64,000 nucleotides of DNA from Erigeron canadensis. Lineage: Eukaryota; Streptophyta; Magnoliopsida; Asterales; Asteraceae. Positions 24,358 to 40,800 of this stretch are shown piece after piece. The DNA is taken from NCBI RefSeq assembly GCF_010389155.1, contig NC_057768.1:46851633-46915632 (forward strand), given 5' to 3'. Made by a program: the position numbers and the translations under genes. Below the pieces are notes generated by a model. It was not told where the DNA came from. It made no database searches and saw nothing but the letters and a program-made list of their open reading frames with translations. Each line of letters starts with the position of its first letter. The stretch's first letter is position 1.

Positions 24358-26342
24358 TGATTGTGCACCAAACTAAGGTTAGTTTAGAAAGGAGATGAGG
24401 TGTGTTTTTGGTTATTTGTTGGCGATTCCAAGAAGGTAGGGTTCGTGCCTCTTTACGTCAACCAAATGTATGCGAGTATTTTAGATCTGTTTGATCGTGC
24501 TTAGAATGTATTCTAATCTGTTTGGTCGAATTGAGTATGTTATGAATGCCTTAAAAGGTCTTTAGGATTCTCATGTTATAGGGAAAATTTATCTTGGGGA
24601 AAAGTGATGTGTATTTTCTAGTCGTAAATTTATAAACACGAAATACCTAGCTACTGACTACTACACACTTGCGGGCAGTGAACCCGTTCGTATGCAATAT
24701 AGTTGACTTGGTAAACCGAGGTCGAACACAAGGACTTATTGAGTAATTGTTACAGTAAAGCGATTCAGATTAAAAGGGGGTTTTGTGGCCGAATTGCCAC
24801 TTTGCAAGAGTTAGTTGAAAAGTCAGTAAGCCCGTAGGATTAATCGCAAGAGAATATTTTGTTGTTGAATTTCAAACAATAATTAAAAAGGACACCCACT
24901 TGGATCAACTCACATGCCAATCATCGGGTCTAAACGTTACTTGCATTTGTTGAACAACTCAAAAGATAGACAAGACGAACTTCCGTTATACTTGACACTT
25001 TAATTGCTCTAAATATAGTTATCGCTTCCGCGTTTAATTTCTATCCAAAACAATGAAGCATTAAGTTCCTGAGTTGATTTTCACGATTTAACCTATAAAA
25101 GCTTTCTTCCGAACTGCTTATTCACCTAATCAGATTCCTCTATTATAAGTGTTTACACATTCAAAATGAATTTAATTGTTTAGAATCGTTACCGTTGTTT
25201 TTCTCCGAACTCCAACAATTTGAGGTTAATTATAGACCGATTAACCTTTTCATAAACTAATTGACAATGACATGGATTTCTTCCAAACTTCTAATTACAA
25301 TTATCAATCAATAAATATAAAAAATAAAAACAATATTTAAACTCAAATAAATATGGATCTTCGATTAAACATGAAAATCTTGTCCAACGATTGCAAGTAA
25401 CACTCAAAACGACCCTATGACATGTTTACTACCCAAGGGGGTGTAGAAAGATCTAGCCTCTCATAATGAAAAGATGAAAACAAACAATAGTATATGAAAG
25501 CATAATGTACCGAATGTAGAAATCCTTCCAAGAATGACTAAAAATCTAATACGGAATGATGAGAATAATCCAATCATAATCTTGATCTTCAAAGATGAAT
25601 AAACTGATGAAAAACCTCCTTGAATGATGCAAAAATCGGCTGGAGTAACTCAGTTAGGGTTCTGGAATGAATAAACAAGCTATTTATATGTTTCCTAAAT
25701 TTTTGCCCAGATTCGACCTTAAGCTGCGGCGCAACTACCTTTGACCGCTGTTGACTTTTTTACTTTCCTTGACTTCGCATGGGACAAAACTGGAGGAGCT
25801 GCTGCGCAGCTTAGGCTTTTTGTTTCACAGCTGCGGCGCAGCTCTTAAGCTGCTGCTCAGCTGTACTTGATTTAGGTTTGACTTTTGTTGACTTTCACCA
25901 AACTTCATCCAAACGACCCGGTAATCATCCGTAAGCACTTATTTCACTTCAAGAATGTCGTTTTCTTCAGAAATACGCTCAAGTATCTGCTAGTAACCTG
26001 AAACACTAACAAATATCTTAAACGCACCAATTGTATATGAAAACGACTCATTAAACATGCTAACTTAACTATATAAACCGTGGGAAATGGGTATAAAATA
26101 CGACATATCAAAAAGTAAAGCCTCTTTAGGGTTTCCCTAAGTCTTAGGCTATAAGAATCCATGAGGATTTTTTCCTTCTTTACTGTACCTAAGTGATAAA
26201 TCAAATCCCGAGTTTGAAGGGAAACAATTCTTATCTCTTTATCTTATTGCGGGAGCCTTGTTACGGAGAAGCTTCGTGTCGTAGCGTGTTATTGTACCTT
26301 CGTGTGATAGGTCTTGTGTACCGCTGGGAGGGTAAATCATCA
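24358..26342 (-). repeat. LTR 1 (3' LTR) of the TRIM-like element, split by a later insertion
   Basis: The repeat is 24358-24604 plus 26116-26342 and matches the repeat at 26556-27035 along its length, for example GATCTGTTTGATCGTGCTTA and GAAGCTTCGTGTCGTAGCGT. The 1506-bp insert and its 5-bp duplication separate the halves. Confidence 0.85.
24605..26110. mobile_element. Solo LTR of about 1.5 kb nested in the TRIM-like element
   Basis: It starts TGATGTGTATTTT and ends AAAATACGACATATCA, with TG...CA termini. It is flanked by a perfect 5-bp duplication AAAAG (24600-24604 and 26111-26115). Host repeat sequence resumes exactly after the second AAAAG, which fixes both boundaries. There is no internal region, so it is a solo LTR left by recombination. 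Its length would suit a Ty3/gypsy element, but the family is not proven. Confidence 0.85.
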
Positions 26343-26555
26343 AGCCCCCCAGTTCAAGGTGATGATTTTTGCTAAATAAGCATTGTGTTGGACTATTCTT
26401 GGCCACTTCGTCTTTTCCAAGGGTGCGTTTCCTTGAGGAAATCCATGCGGTACATCTCCCATCTTTCCTAAATCTGGTTCGATGCAGGTTATCATAATGA
26501 TTTTGAGAAAGTGGGTATGAGATCTTAAAGTTGTCGTCCCACGGATGGCGCAAAA

Positions 26556-27035
26556 TGATTGTGAACCAAACCGATGTTAGGTTTAGAAAGGGGATAATGG
26601 GTGTTTTTGGTTACTTGTTGCCGATTCCCGAAGGTATGGTCCGTGTCTCTTTACGCCAATCAAATGTATGTGAGTGTTTAAGATCTGTTTGATCGTGCTT
26701 AGAATGTATTCTGATATGTTTTATCGAATTGAGTATGTTATGAATGCCTTGAAAGGTCTTTAAGATTCTCCTTTTATAGGAAGAATTTATCTTGGAAAAA
26801 AAATAATAAATCTCCTTAGGGTTTCTCTGGGTCTTAGGCTATAAGAATCCAGGAGGATTATTTCCTTCTCTACTATACCTAAGTGATAAGATCAAATCTC
26901 GAGTTTGTAGGGAAATAATTCTTATCTCTCTTATCTTACTGCGGGAGCCTTCGTTACAGAGAAGCTTCGTGTCGTAGCGTGTTATTGTACCTTCGTATGA
27001 CAGGTCCTGCGTACCGCTGAAATGGTATATCATCG
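26556..27035 (-). repeat. LTR 2 (5' LTR) of the TRIM-like element
   Basis: Uninterrupted 480-bp copy of the repeat that also occupies 24358-26342 in two halves. Its last base differs from the expected CA end (ATCATCG instead of ATCATCA), probably a point change. Confidence 0.85.
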
Positions 27036-27040
27036 ATACA

Positions 27041-27801
27041 TATTTTATTTTTTAAGAAAAAAGATGAAGAAGGGATCAAGATCCAACTTTCAAGATAATG
27101 GAGAAACATAGATCATTAAAGATTAATGGTCTCCCATGTGCCAAAAGTGCAAAAACTTTAACTAACATTTTGATTTTTCTTTTAAATAAATATAAATATA
27201 GTCTTTATTTTAAGGTCAGATGAACATGATTTCCCTTTCAAAGATATCAAATGTCAAAATGTATCACTTCACTGGATTATAATAAGATCCTTTTGTAACG
27301 ACTCACGTAAGATTATATCATAAAAGAATTGCTTGGTTCAAAGATATACGAAGTAAAAAGGAAGGTAAGAACTAGGAATAACAACAAAGTTAATTTTCAA
27401 AAATATAAAAAAATTACAAGTGATATAATATTAGGAGGAAAAATAAGTAAATACCCAGTATCGTATTCTATGGATTATGAGTCTCAATATATCGACGATG
27501 AGGCTGCTTACAAGTAACTAAATGAAATAAAAAGAGTTTAGACCTTCGGTTGCTCTAATATTCGTGGTATCTTATTAAAGTAATCTAAAAATGTCGAATT
27601 ATTACTTATGCTTTAAATACATGCAAAATACATAACGTAAGAGTAATATATATCTTTTTATAAACTTTTCATGTATAATATTTGAATTATTCGGTATATT
27701 ATAATTTATGTTTCTAAACTTCATTGTGAATATACTAAACACAGTCTTATAATATAAACTTTTTTATAATATAATATACACATAAAATAACTCTTTCATT
27801 T

Positions 27802-27805
<4 letters not shown>
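27041..27805. other. Intergenic AT-rich stretch
   Basis: No gene or clear repeat boundary is seen. A 62-codon plus ORF at 27329-27517 is Lys/Asn/Ile-rich and likely chance. Confidence 0.5.

Positions 27806-27835
<30 letters not shown>
27805..27835. repeat. (TA)n microsatellite
   Basis: About 31 bp of alternating AT directly at the 5' side of the Helitron-like block that follows. Confidence 0.9.
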
Positions 27836-30943
<3,108 letters not shown>

Positions 30944-31118
30944 TATATATATATATATATATATGTTTTCCCAATGAAGTAATGTGACAAACTACGTTAT
31001 CTTTTCAATTACTGTATTAAACCATCTACGAGAACCAACATAAAATTAAAAGTCATGAAATGCCACCAATTGAAAATATTTACTCCCGTCAAGTTGCGTG
31101 AACACGGACATTATGTTA

Positions 31119-31151
<33 letters not shown>

Positions 31152-31154
31152 ATA

Positions 31155-31395
31155 ACCAACTGAGTTGGATCAGTGGTTGAAACTCATGCTCTTGGAAACA
31201 GAGGTCATGGGTTCGATCCTCATGCCCAGCAAGGCTGGAGGTCCTTTTCTACCTATGGTAGAACTTGGAAGCAGTCTCTCTACCTTTGGTAGGGGTAAAG
31301 CTGTCTATATATCAACCTCCCTCATACACCGTCGAAGACGGTATTGGGACCCAAAACCCGTGGAAGACGACATTGGGAGTTACTTACTTATCTAT
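31155..31395 (+). mobile_element. tRNA-derived SINE
   Basis: The 5' part has a pol III A-box-like TGGATCAGTGGTTGAAA and, about 35 bp on, a strong B box GGTCATGGGTTCGATCCTCA. It then continues with CTCTCTACCTTTGGTAGGGG, which I recognise as the body of a widespread plant SINE type in asterids. It lies between TA-rich microsatellites, so target duplications are obscured. A 127-codon ORF running across it is chance. Confidence 0.75.
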
Positions 31396-34300
31396 ATATA
31401 TACACACTTAAAATATATAGAGTATTTTTTCAACGACAAATTAATCTTCTGCAACTCTTTAATTATACCGATGTCTAGATGGAACCCAAGAGTTTCAAAA
31501 TCCATATCTTCTCAACTATTGAATATTTCGTATTTTATCCAAATTTAAATTAACAAAATACATTAAACACGATAATAATATCAACAACGGGAATCATTGC
31601 CGTCATCAAGCCGAATCAAAATAACCAGATTTTAGTGTTCTTTCATTAAATTCTTAGACCATTCGATCCATTGCGTGGATTTTTTCTAGTCATGTATATA
31701 TTTAAAAAAAAACACATACACAAGTTGGTCGATACAAGCGTAAACCAGCTGGGGTAGTTTCCATTTTAATGACAATTAGGAAATCCAGTCCAACACGTTT
31801 AAGCAAAAACAGCTTACGAAGTTGGAAAAACAAACCAATTCCTATTCGTGCTACTTTTAGTCCTTCCTCCGTCTATTGCCAGATCCTTTTGCCAAAACAA
31901 ATCTTTTATTTGTATGAAAAATTGAAAATAGTAATAATTTAATTTAATAAGTTACTAAATGACTAAATGAGTATAAGTACAAACGAGTTGGACTTCCTAT
32001 TTGATAGATTAAAACAAACTAAACTTGAGGATAGAGATTAATTACGAGATAAACATGGTTCTTTTATTCTTGTACGGCCATTAAACCCAAAATTAACAAC
32101 AACCATATTAATAATTATTAAGCTAGCTGAATGCTAGAAAAGTACAATTATAACAAGTTGTTACAACACAAGGACTTTAAACCCAAGATATTGATATGTA
32201 TAACCTGACTAAGTATTTAAAGCGCCTGGTATTCCGATCATGATTTTGGTAACCCGACCAGATTATTAATGACAGGGGTCTGCTTTTTACTCTATCATAT
32301 ATACCATTATAGACATAGGAGCCCACACTTTTTGGTTGGGATACAAGAGGTGGTATTTAATTACCATTCATATTTGTTTTTCTCTCCTTCGTATTTTCAA
32401 AACTGATTCTCTCTCATCAAAATAAACTAGATTCTTCTAAAAAGAAAAAGAATGATCAATCATCCTTCTAATTTATTAAATGTTTGACATGTAAAAATTC
32501 AAGAGAAAAGATTAAGAAAAAAATTGTCATATTTAGAAGGATATAAGTTTTATTTACAACTGATTCGGCTATAATTATAATTATTTACTATCACATGATC
32601 GCTTCCAAAATACACATCCAAACATCCCCTAGTTAACAGTTACTAGCAGATAAACATCAAAACAAATGTGACTGACAACATCTACAGGTTTGTGTCTAAT
32701 CCGAAGTATAATTTTTCAATTTTGCATTCAAAGTATGATTGTTCAATTTTGCATTCATTGAAACGCCTCCCTCTTTTCATAATGTCAACAAAAAAAAGTT
32801 AAAAAACTCTGAAAGTTGTTTCAAAAGGTTTACATCAACAAAAGAATATTATGGCCGGAAATCTTGAAGATCATGAATCTCGTCGGAGTTTCTTCCCGTT
32901 CAACGTTGAAATCTGTCCGGAGTTTCTTCCTTCCCCTATTGTTAAGAGATATAGATATGTAATTTCTCCTTACAAGGTTTCGGAAATCGATTAATTCTGT
33001 TTCCTGTTCTTATTTCTTGTTTCTAGATCTATATATCTCAAAAACAATTCCAGATCTGCACTGGGTGGTGGCTGCGACGAGGAGAAGAATGGCGGTGGTG
33101 ATCGGGGAGAGAGTGGCGGTGTTGGTCTGATGGAGAACACATCCTTTAATCTAGTACAATTTCCAATCTGATTCCGACATGAAATTAGATAAGGTATTTA
33201 GATAATTCATCAAGTTTAGAAAAAGTATTGAATGGAGGAGGTGGTGGTTGTATTTGATTTGTTTAAGAAATCAGGTAATAAGCTCCGGTCGAAAAAAAAG
33301 GCAATAAGAAATGTTTCGATATATTTGATTTTCATTGTTTTCTGTACCAAATTGAATTTGTCCTTTTGAACACATCATGTTTGATTTAGCCGTCGCTGCC
33401 CATTTGACAAAGACTCAAAATAGGACATGAAATTACCAAACTCATTATATTTTGAAGATATGTATATACTCCTAGTTAATGATTGATATATGTGTAAAAA
33501 CTTGTGAATGAATCTGGGTTTATGTTGATGAGAGAAAATCAATTTTGAAGATATGAATAGGAGAGAGAAACATATATAAATATTATTTAAATATTTGGTC
33601 AATTATAGACAAAATTAAAAAGTTCATTTGTAATACACATCTATATTTTGAGTATAAAGAGTAACTATGTATAAGAGGGAAAGTACGTGTAATTAATCCT
33701 TAAACAAAGTTTTTTTTCTCATTGAAAGTATGCGAAATGACCTAAATATTACGTGACGGATTTAGTTTTGAAAATATGCAAGCACCTAGTAAAAAAATAA
33801 AAACTGACAACAATATAGACAAAACTGACAAAGTTATACGTCATAATAGTATGGAATAAATAGGTTTGTAAACTCAAGCTTTATTTCTATAAAAAATTTA
33901 TAAGCACTATAAGAACTCTTTACATATGTATTAGATCATATGTTTTTAAAATATATTAATATATGAAACGTTATAAAAATGTAAATTATAAAATATATTA
34001 TTTTTTTCCAAAATCTTATATATAGGCATTCGTTCAACGGAAACATAAACAAATTTATTCACATGCACACAAAAAACTATTTTGAAGGTTTTGGAAATAA
34101 AAGTTCTCAAGATTAAGAATATATGTAAGGGGGAAGTGAAGGTAAGGTTGTTTCACACCCAAGTTGGGTGAAAAACCTCTCATATCTTGTTTTTTTATTT
34201 CATAAAAATCATGGGAACCCCATCATTTATTAATTATAAAAAAATATTAAAATATATTATATGATGAGTTTTTCACTTAAGTTATATGTGTTTCTATATA

Positions 34301-34786
34301 TATATATATATATCCTTAATAATAATCAATCTCATAATTAGTTAGTAGCATTATTATTAATGTTAGGTTAACCCATTTAGTAAGAAACTTTGTGTCTATT
34401 TGGTAAGGGATTTTTGGGGCTTATGGGAATTTACAAATTTCAAGTTTTAATAAATAATTCAAATTAAAAATGATAGTCCTGTATGGATATGTATTTGAGA
34501 TAAAAAGCCCCAGCCTAAAAAAAACTCTTAAAAGCCCCGTAAAATCTTTAAAGTAAAATTTTGTGTAAAAATGGTTAAAATAAAAATCATAGCACCAGTT
34601 AAACCTCTAGCAACAGCTCAAAACTTCAGGACTTTTATGTTTTTTCAAATGGGAGGCCTTAAGTTTAACTCTAAACACAAGACTAGATTAAAATATGTGA
34701 TATATAGTAGATTAAAATTAAGTTTTGTTGTTAAATAAATACTCTATAAATTAATCCATAGTGGTGTTATTTAGGATTACTATTTA
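31396..34786. other. Intergenic region, no confident gene
   Basis: AT-rich DNA. A Helitron-like 3' end occurs at about 31667-31689 (ATCCATTGCGTGGAT hairpin, then CTAG before T). At 32851 a 48-codon plus ORF begins MAGNLEDHESRRSFFPFNVE and is followed by GGTGG/GGAG-rich DNA. This looks like a short gene fragment, but I cannot name it. No other gene is seen. Confidence 0.45.
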
Positions 34787-34910
34787 CTAGAAGATGTGCG
34801 TGCAATACGACAATGATGACAGCGGTGGTGGCAACGCCGCAGTGGCGGTGGTTGGACTGATGGTGACGACGACGGTGTTAGCGTTGAGTGATGTAGGTAA
34901 TTAATTTAAA
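34787..34910 (-). mobile_element. Helitron-like 3' terminus, minus orientation
   Basis: On the minus strand the sequence passes through CCGCCACTGCGGCGTTGCC and GTCGTATTGCACGCAC, then ends in TTCTAG before T. This matches the other Helitron-type ends here, which also carry CCACC-rich DNA before the hairpin. The 5' end is not located. Confidence 0.45.
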
Positions 34911-35081
34911 AAATATTGATGTAAAAAGGGTTAGTGTTTATATCTTAAAAAGTAAATGATAAATGATGTACATAAGTGGGAGCAATATGAGTATCTTACA
35001 TGTTGTAACTTTTTAAAACGGATATGTAATTATAAATATAATCATTAATAGTATAAATAAAATAATAACATAAAGATATAG

Positions 35082-35301
35082 TCCTTCACTTGCTAGCGGA
35101 GTGGTAGGACACCCGGAAATTGGAGCGAGGGTCACAAGTTCGAATCCCATCTCGAGCGTTGTGGCTGGCCAGGTTTTTTTGACGGAACGATTTGAATTTA
35201 CCAGGTGGGGCAAGCGGGGGAAGGGGATTGGGTAGGCCCACGGTATTCGATCCGGATATCCGTGATTCGGCCCTTCGCTGTTCTAAAAAAAAATAATATA
35301 G
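35082..35301 (+). mobile_element. tRNA-derived SINE with target duplication
   Basis: An A-box-like TAGCGGAGTGGTAGGACA is followed by a B box GGTCACAAGTTCGAATCCC. The body ends GTTCTAAAAAAAAA, an A-rich tail. Flanking copies of AGATATAG (35074-35081 and 35302-35309) look like a target-site duplication. Confidence 0.78.
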
Positions 35302-35309
35302 AGATATAG

Positions 35310-36540
35310 GTGATCATTGTGGCATTTTGCAACAAGTGGTTGGATTAGTCCATGAGGTGTCATTCTTTTTACGTCTAATTATGATATTTTTTTTATTCTG
35401 GTAGTTGAAGTTATTCTAAGTGTAGTCTCTCTTGTAGTTATATTTAGGATTTGAGTCTCTAGTTTAAGAATGGACCGTGTATCTTTATCCTTGTATTAGC
35501 TAGTTTCTTACTAGCATTATTTTTTTTAACAAAATTCTAATGTCGTTCAAAAAAAAAAAAACACAAGCTAGCCTGAAGCGTACTAGAATACTAAGTAGTA
35601 GAGTAGTTTACTAGTTTATAACTATTTCATTTCATTGGTATTATACTATTATGTGTTTTTGAACGAACGACAGTTTTGGAGCTTAATGGATGAGGAAAAT
35701 GAAGTTACAATCATTCTTGTTTGTCATGTGGATTTCTCCCTCAGTCGCTCCATTAATTCGGCAAATTTGCCTCTTTGTTTAAAATGGTTGTTAAAATACT
35801 GATTTGATTTAAAACATGGAACATTTAAAAAAATTTAGTTGTACTTTTTATTTCTTTTTAGTTTGACCAAAACAGACTCAATTTATTAGACTAAAGTACA
35901 AATTTATAATAACAATGATCAAAAACATTGTCTATTTCTTTTGAGTCAACTTTAATCATTTAATCCAATGGTCAAAGTTTAAATAACAAATTTTAATCTT
36001 GACCATTGAATTAAATTCAAATTGTACCGTAACTACAACTAATATGTAAGCTTTACATACAACCGTAACCTTGATGATAACATATATGAAATCGTAACCT
36101 TCATGATAACGGATTAGGATTTTCTAAAGTTGATCCAACTTTATGGGTAAAGTTAGATCAACTATAACTATTTGATTAAATCCAAATATGAAGATTAGTT
36201 CATTAAAACAAAAAATCTATTGTTTGAATTAACACTTAATTCCCCAACATACTTATCATAAATGAATATATGTTTTGTAATTATGAGCTTATCCAAAGTA
36301 TAATAAATGACAAATATTTCTATTTTATATTCAGATCTGCATTTGAATTGAATTGAAATCGAAAAAAATATATACCCATATACATAGCATACATTAAAAA
36401 AAAAAAAATTTAAAATCCGCGTGAGAAAAGCAAACAAAAGGTAGGGCCTCTAATCATCCTATGCCGAGAAATTCCACAATTACCCCTCCCCATTTTCACC
36501 AATTTTCTTACTCTACAAGCGTCTCCTCTTTTTAATTTCA
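35310..36540. other. Intergenic region upstream of the CSLD gene
   Basis: AT-rich, no gene recognised. The distal part should include the CSLD promoter. A direct repeat of AACCTT..ATGATAACATAT-like sequence is seen near 36065-36110. Confidence 0.45.
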
Positions 36541-37887
36541 CACTATATTCTCTCTCTCACACACACAGAGACACAAGACACACACATACAAACGCTTAAT
36601 TCGGAGCTTGTTTGAAGTTCCGGCAAAACACAACAAAACAAACAATACATATCTGTAATGATTCCTGCTTCCGGCGGTTCGTCCTAAGCTCATATTAGTG
36701 TCTAGACAACAACATCATTATCCTTTACCTTTTCTTTACAATAGATAATAATAATTTTTTTTTATTAATTCAGGTATATTTCTTTTTCTTTTATTTCTTC
36801 CCCCCTAAAATCTCTCCCTCTCACTTTCTATTGTCCGTACTGTTTTTTTAGGGTTTATATATCATTTTGAAAATGCCGATTTTCAACAGAACACGATTTG
36901 AAAATTATGATTTGCACACGCACAAAACTATGTTTGTCACATGTACAAAATTATATATATATAGATATTTTCTAACAAATGGAGTGCCGGTGCCGGCTAT
37001 TCTTTGACCAGGCCTACTTAATATCTATATTCTATATATCTATCTATAGACACAGATATGTATGTATTTGTATTATATGTAATTGAGTTTATGGTGTCTT
37101 ATTATACTTGCTATATATCACTTTCATTGAATTTTTAAACCTTATGTGTTGATCTGGTTATTTAATTAAAAGAATGAAAAAGTTAAAATAATATATATAT
37201 ATATTTAATTAAGTAAAAATTATTACAGTTGTAAAATAGAAGGTGTCCAAATGTTATTGTTTCAGCTTAGTGGTTTGGTTTGAATTCTTCAAACACGCTG
37301 TATAGGAAGCGCGGCTTCTTTGTTTTTATTAATAATAATATTAAAATAATAATAATAGTATATATATTTTCCTAGTGTGTATCTACTGGTATATATGAAG
37401 AAGTAGTCTGTGTGTTTTGTTCATCTGCTTTTCCCTGCTTGGATTTTGAGTTTCATCTACATGGATTTTGCTTGAGATTATCATATATCTATATATCAAA
37501 GTAGGTATTATTACTATCTATCTATCTATCTATATATATATATTTATATGTTTTTGAACTGCTAAATGTGCTTTATATGCCTTACTTTGTTGCTTTTTTT
37601 TTAAAGATCTATATATGTTTTTTACTTTTGAGTTAAACATGTAGATGATGACATATATATATAAGGATTTTTCATGCATTTTTTGTCACATTTTTTGAAT
37701 CAAGACATGAGGATTGTGTGAGTATATGTCACATGTATATAAATATGTATGTGATCAGAACATGGTTTTGTTTAAGAATATTTCTGGTTTTTATGTTGGT
37801 CTTTTTTAAATATATTTTTTAGGTGATCTCGATAAGTTCTTGGAATAATTAGGGTACAAAATTTTGTTTCACAAAGTTGAGTGAAAG
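36541..37887 (+). promoter_or_regulatory. CSLD 5' leader with probable leader intron
   Basis: A CT/CA-rich stretch at about 36549-36595 (TCTCTCTCTCACACACACAG) is typical of plant transcription starts and leaders. A donor CAG/GTATATTT at 36773/36774 and an acceptor TTTTTTAG ending at 37822 fit a roughly 1049-bp intron in the 5' untranslated region. The exon then runs 65 bp to the CSLD start codon. Based on splice signals only. Confidence 0.5.
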
Positions 37888-40800
37888 ATGTCATCAAGAT
37901 CGCCGAAAGCATTAGAACTGCAACAGGGAAGGGGTGCGATTCCTTCACAAGTGACTTTTGCTAGGAGGACTTCTTCGGGACGTTATGTTAACTATTCAAG
38001 AGAGGATCTTGATAGTGAAATTGGAAGTGGAGAGTATATGAACTATACTGTACATCTGCCTCCTACACCTGATAATCAACCCATGGATCCTTCGATTTCG
38101 CAAAGAGTTGAAGAGCAATATGTTTCGAATTCACTTTTTACTGGTGGGTTTAATAGTGTAACACGTGCGCACTTGATGGACAAAGTGATTGATTCTGAAA
38201 CTAGTCATCCTCAAATGGCTGGTGCAAAAGGGTCTTCTTGTCAGATACCTGGATGTGATGGAATTGTTATGAGTGACGAGAGGGGTAATGATATCCTTCC
38301 GTGTGAATGTGGTTTTAAAATATGTCGAGATTGCTATGTTGATGCTGTGAGAACTGGTGACGGGATTTGTCCGGGCTGTAAAGATCCGTATAAGCAGACA
38401 GATCTTGATATGAACAGTGCTGATCCTCGACAGCTTTTATCTCTTCCATCAAACGTTCTGAATTCCAAAATGGAGAGGAGGGGGTCCTCAAAAATGGAGA
38501 GGAGGTTGTCTTTAATGAAGACAACAAATAAGTCAGCTTTGGTAAGGAGTCAGACAGGTGAGTTTGATCATAACCGTTGGCTGTTCGAGACTACTGGGAC
38601 ATACGGTTATGGCAATGCATTTTGGCCAAAAGATGACGGATTAAGTAAGGATAGTGATGGGGTAACAGGTGCTGAACAACTAGAGCTTCTTAACAAGCCG
38701 TGGCGACCTCTTACTCGCAAACTCAAGATTCCAGCTGCTATTATAAGTCCTTATCGGTATGTATACCGATGATCTAATCTTACATTATTCTGCTATGAAC
38801 TGCATTATGGACTTGTTGTTTCAATATCTGTTTTACATTGTTTGGTGCAATTTGCTTGTTTCTCTGTGCGTTGTGGAGTATTTATCTTCCATAATCACAA
38901 TTATTCTGTAAATGTATTATCTAATATTTAAGGTGATTCATAGTAGGCATGTTAGGCAAGACTCTTTTATAGCTCACTTACATTTCTAGATAGCAAAAGG
39001 GGCAGGTCAAAACACAGTTATTTATTCAGGTCCAAAAGAGGGGATGGACCCACATCATTTTTTGTCCAAATATTTATAGTTTTCTTGTGTGTCGACTGAT
39101 ATTATATCAAAATTCAAAAGTAATTAAATATTTTTTACAAAATGATTTAGGAAGTTTTTTTGTATGCATAAAAGATACACATTGCGTGATTTATGACTTG
39201 TTTGGTTCATCTTGTCTGTCTCCTAAAAGTGCTGTGTTTTTTTTGGGACCTGTTAGGCACTTTGGTTTATCAAAGATAAAAAAAAGCCCAAATCCACCCA
39301 TTGGTCAAATTTGCTACATCTACTAGAGTAACATACTACTATCTTTGCTTGCTTTGCTTCCAGTGTCTCACAAGTGTTAAACGTATAGAGTTTTCAGTCG
39401 TATATCACTTAAGCTGCCGATTGTCATTTCTCATTAGTTAAGAATTGATGATGTTGATTTTAGTCCCTAAAGTTTTCCTATGTTGCCATGTAATTATTTG
39501 ATGGGTAATTTGAATACATCTGGTTGAATATAACGTGTCTTTTAAGCCACGAGTCTACTAAAACAGCTTTCATTTTTCCATTCATAAATGTGTTATGATG
39601 ATCTTGTACAACAATGTCTCATAACTTTTTACGACTGACTCCAGTTCTAATGCTATGTTGTGTATACAGGCTCCTAGCTTTGATCCGGTTGGTGGTTCTT
39701 GGCTTATTTCTGCATTGGAGAATTACTAACCCTAATGAAGATGCAATATGGCTCTGGTTCATGTCGATTATTTGTGAAATCTGGTTTGCATTCTCGTGGA
39801 TTCTCGATCAACTTCCTAAACTTGCACCTGTTAACCGTGCTACCGATCTCAACGTTTTGAAAGAAAAGTTTGAAACACCGAGTCCTGAAAACCCGTCAGG
39901 AAAATCTGATCTTCCCGGGGTGGATGTGTTTGTTTCTACTGCTGACCCAGAAAAAGAACCACCTCTTGTTACGGCAAACACTATTTTGTCTATTCTTGCT
40001 GTTGATTACCCTGTGGATAAGCTATCTTGTTATGTATCTGATGATGGTGGCTCTCTTTTAACTTTCGAAGCTATGGCAGAGGCTGCTAGTTTTGCCAATA
40101 TATGGGTGCCGTTTTGCCGGAAACATACTATTGAGCCGAGAAACCCAGAGTCTTATTTCAGTTTGAAAAAAGATCCTTATAAAAATAAGGTGAGGCAGGA
40201 CTTTGTTAAGGATCGCAGGAGAGTAAAACGTGAGTACGATGAGTTTAAGGTCCGCATCAATGGGCTTCCTGATTCTATTAGGAGACGTTCTGATGCTTAT
40301 AATGCTAGAGAAGAAATTAAAGCCATGAAGCTTCAAAAAGAAACTGCTGGTGATGAACTTTTGCAACCTGTGAAGATCCCTAAAGCAACATGGATGGCAG
40401 ATGCAACCCATTGGCCCGGTACATGGATGATACCATCTCCAGAACACTCGAAAGGTGATCATGCAGGCATCATACAGGTATCTGTTTACAAATTGCTTTC
40501 GGGTTTGAATACATTTCAGACAAAGACTTTTTCTTGTATTTTCTTGAAATTGGCTTAGATACAATATTATTTCAATCAACTTTAATATATGAAATAAAAT
40601 ATTCAGGAGGTATATGTATTTTGAATACATTTTGGCGATTCCCATTTGACCTGATCCTTCTTCTATTATATCCAAATTTTACATTCTACATATCTGGCTT
40701 TTTGGAGGCCAAGTATAACTCAAATTAGGATTATGTATACCCATGATTCATAATTAGGTTGAAATTGTCCATTTATGTTTCAAATGGGTGGCTTATTATT

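Larger units (their letters stand above)
24358..27035 (-). mobile_element. TRIM/LARD-like LTR element interrupted by a solo LTR
   Basis: Two direct repeats of about 474 and 480 bp flank a 213-bp interior without ORFs. The outer ends are TGATTGTG and, at the far end, ATCATCG. A perfect 5-bp target duplication ATACA occurs at 24353-24357 and 27036-27040. On the minus strand, just inside the LTR at 26556, lies TTTTGCGCCATCCGTGGGAC, like the primer-binding zone of plant TRIM-type elements. At the other end of the interior a GGGGGG-containing purine tract (26343-26352) precedes the second LTR and can serve as polypurine tract. The element is therefore read on the minus strand. It contains no gag or pol and would need trans-acting proteins. 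Another LTR (24605-26110) has inserted into its plus-strand-left repeat. Confidence 0.85.

Noticed and set aside
26239..26553. 104-codon minus-strand ORF
   Set aside because: Falls in the LTR and interior of the TRIM-like element; no gag or pol motif.
31165..31548. 127-codon ORF starting MDQWLKLMLLETEVMG
   Set aside because: It lies across a tRNA-derived SINE with A and B boxes and has no protein-family pattern.
40058..40675. 205-codon minus-strand ORF
   Set aside because: Antisense shadow of CSLD exon 2 and the following intron.
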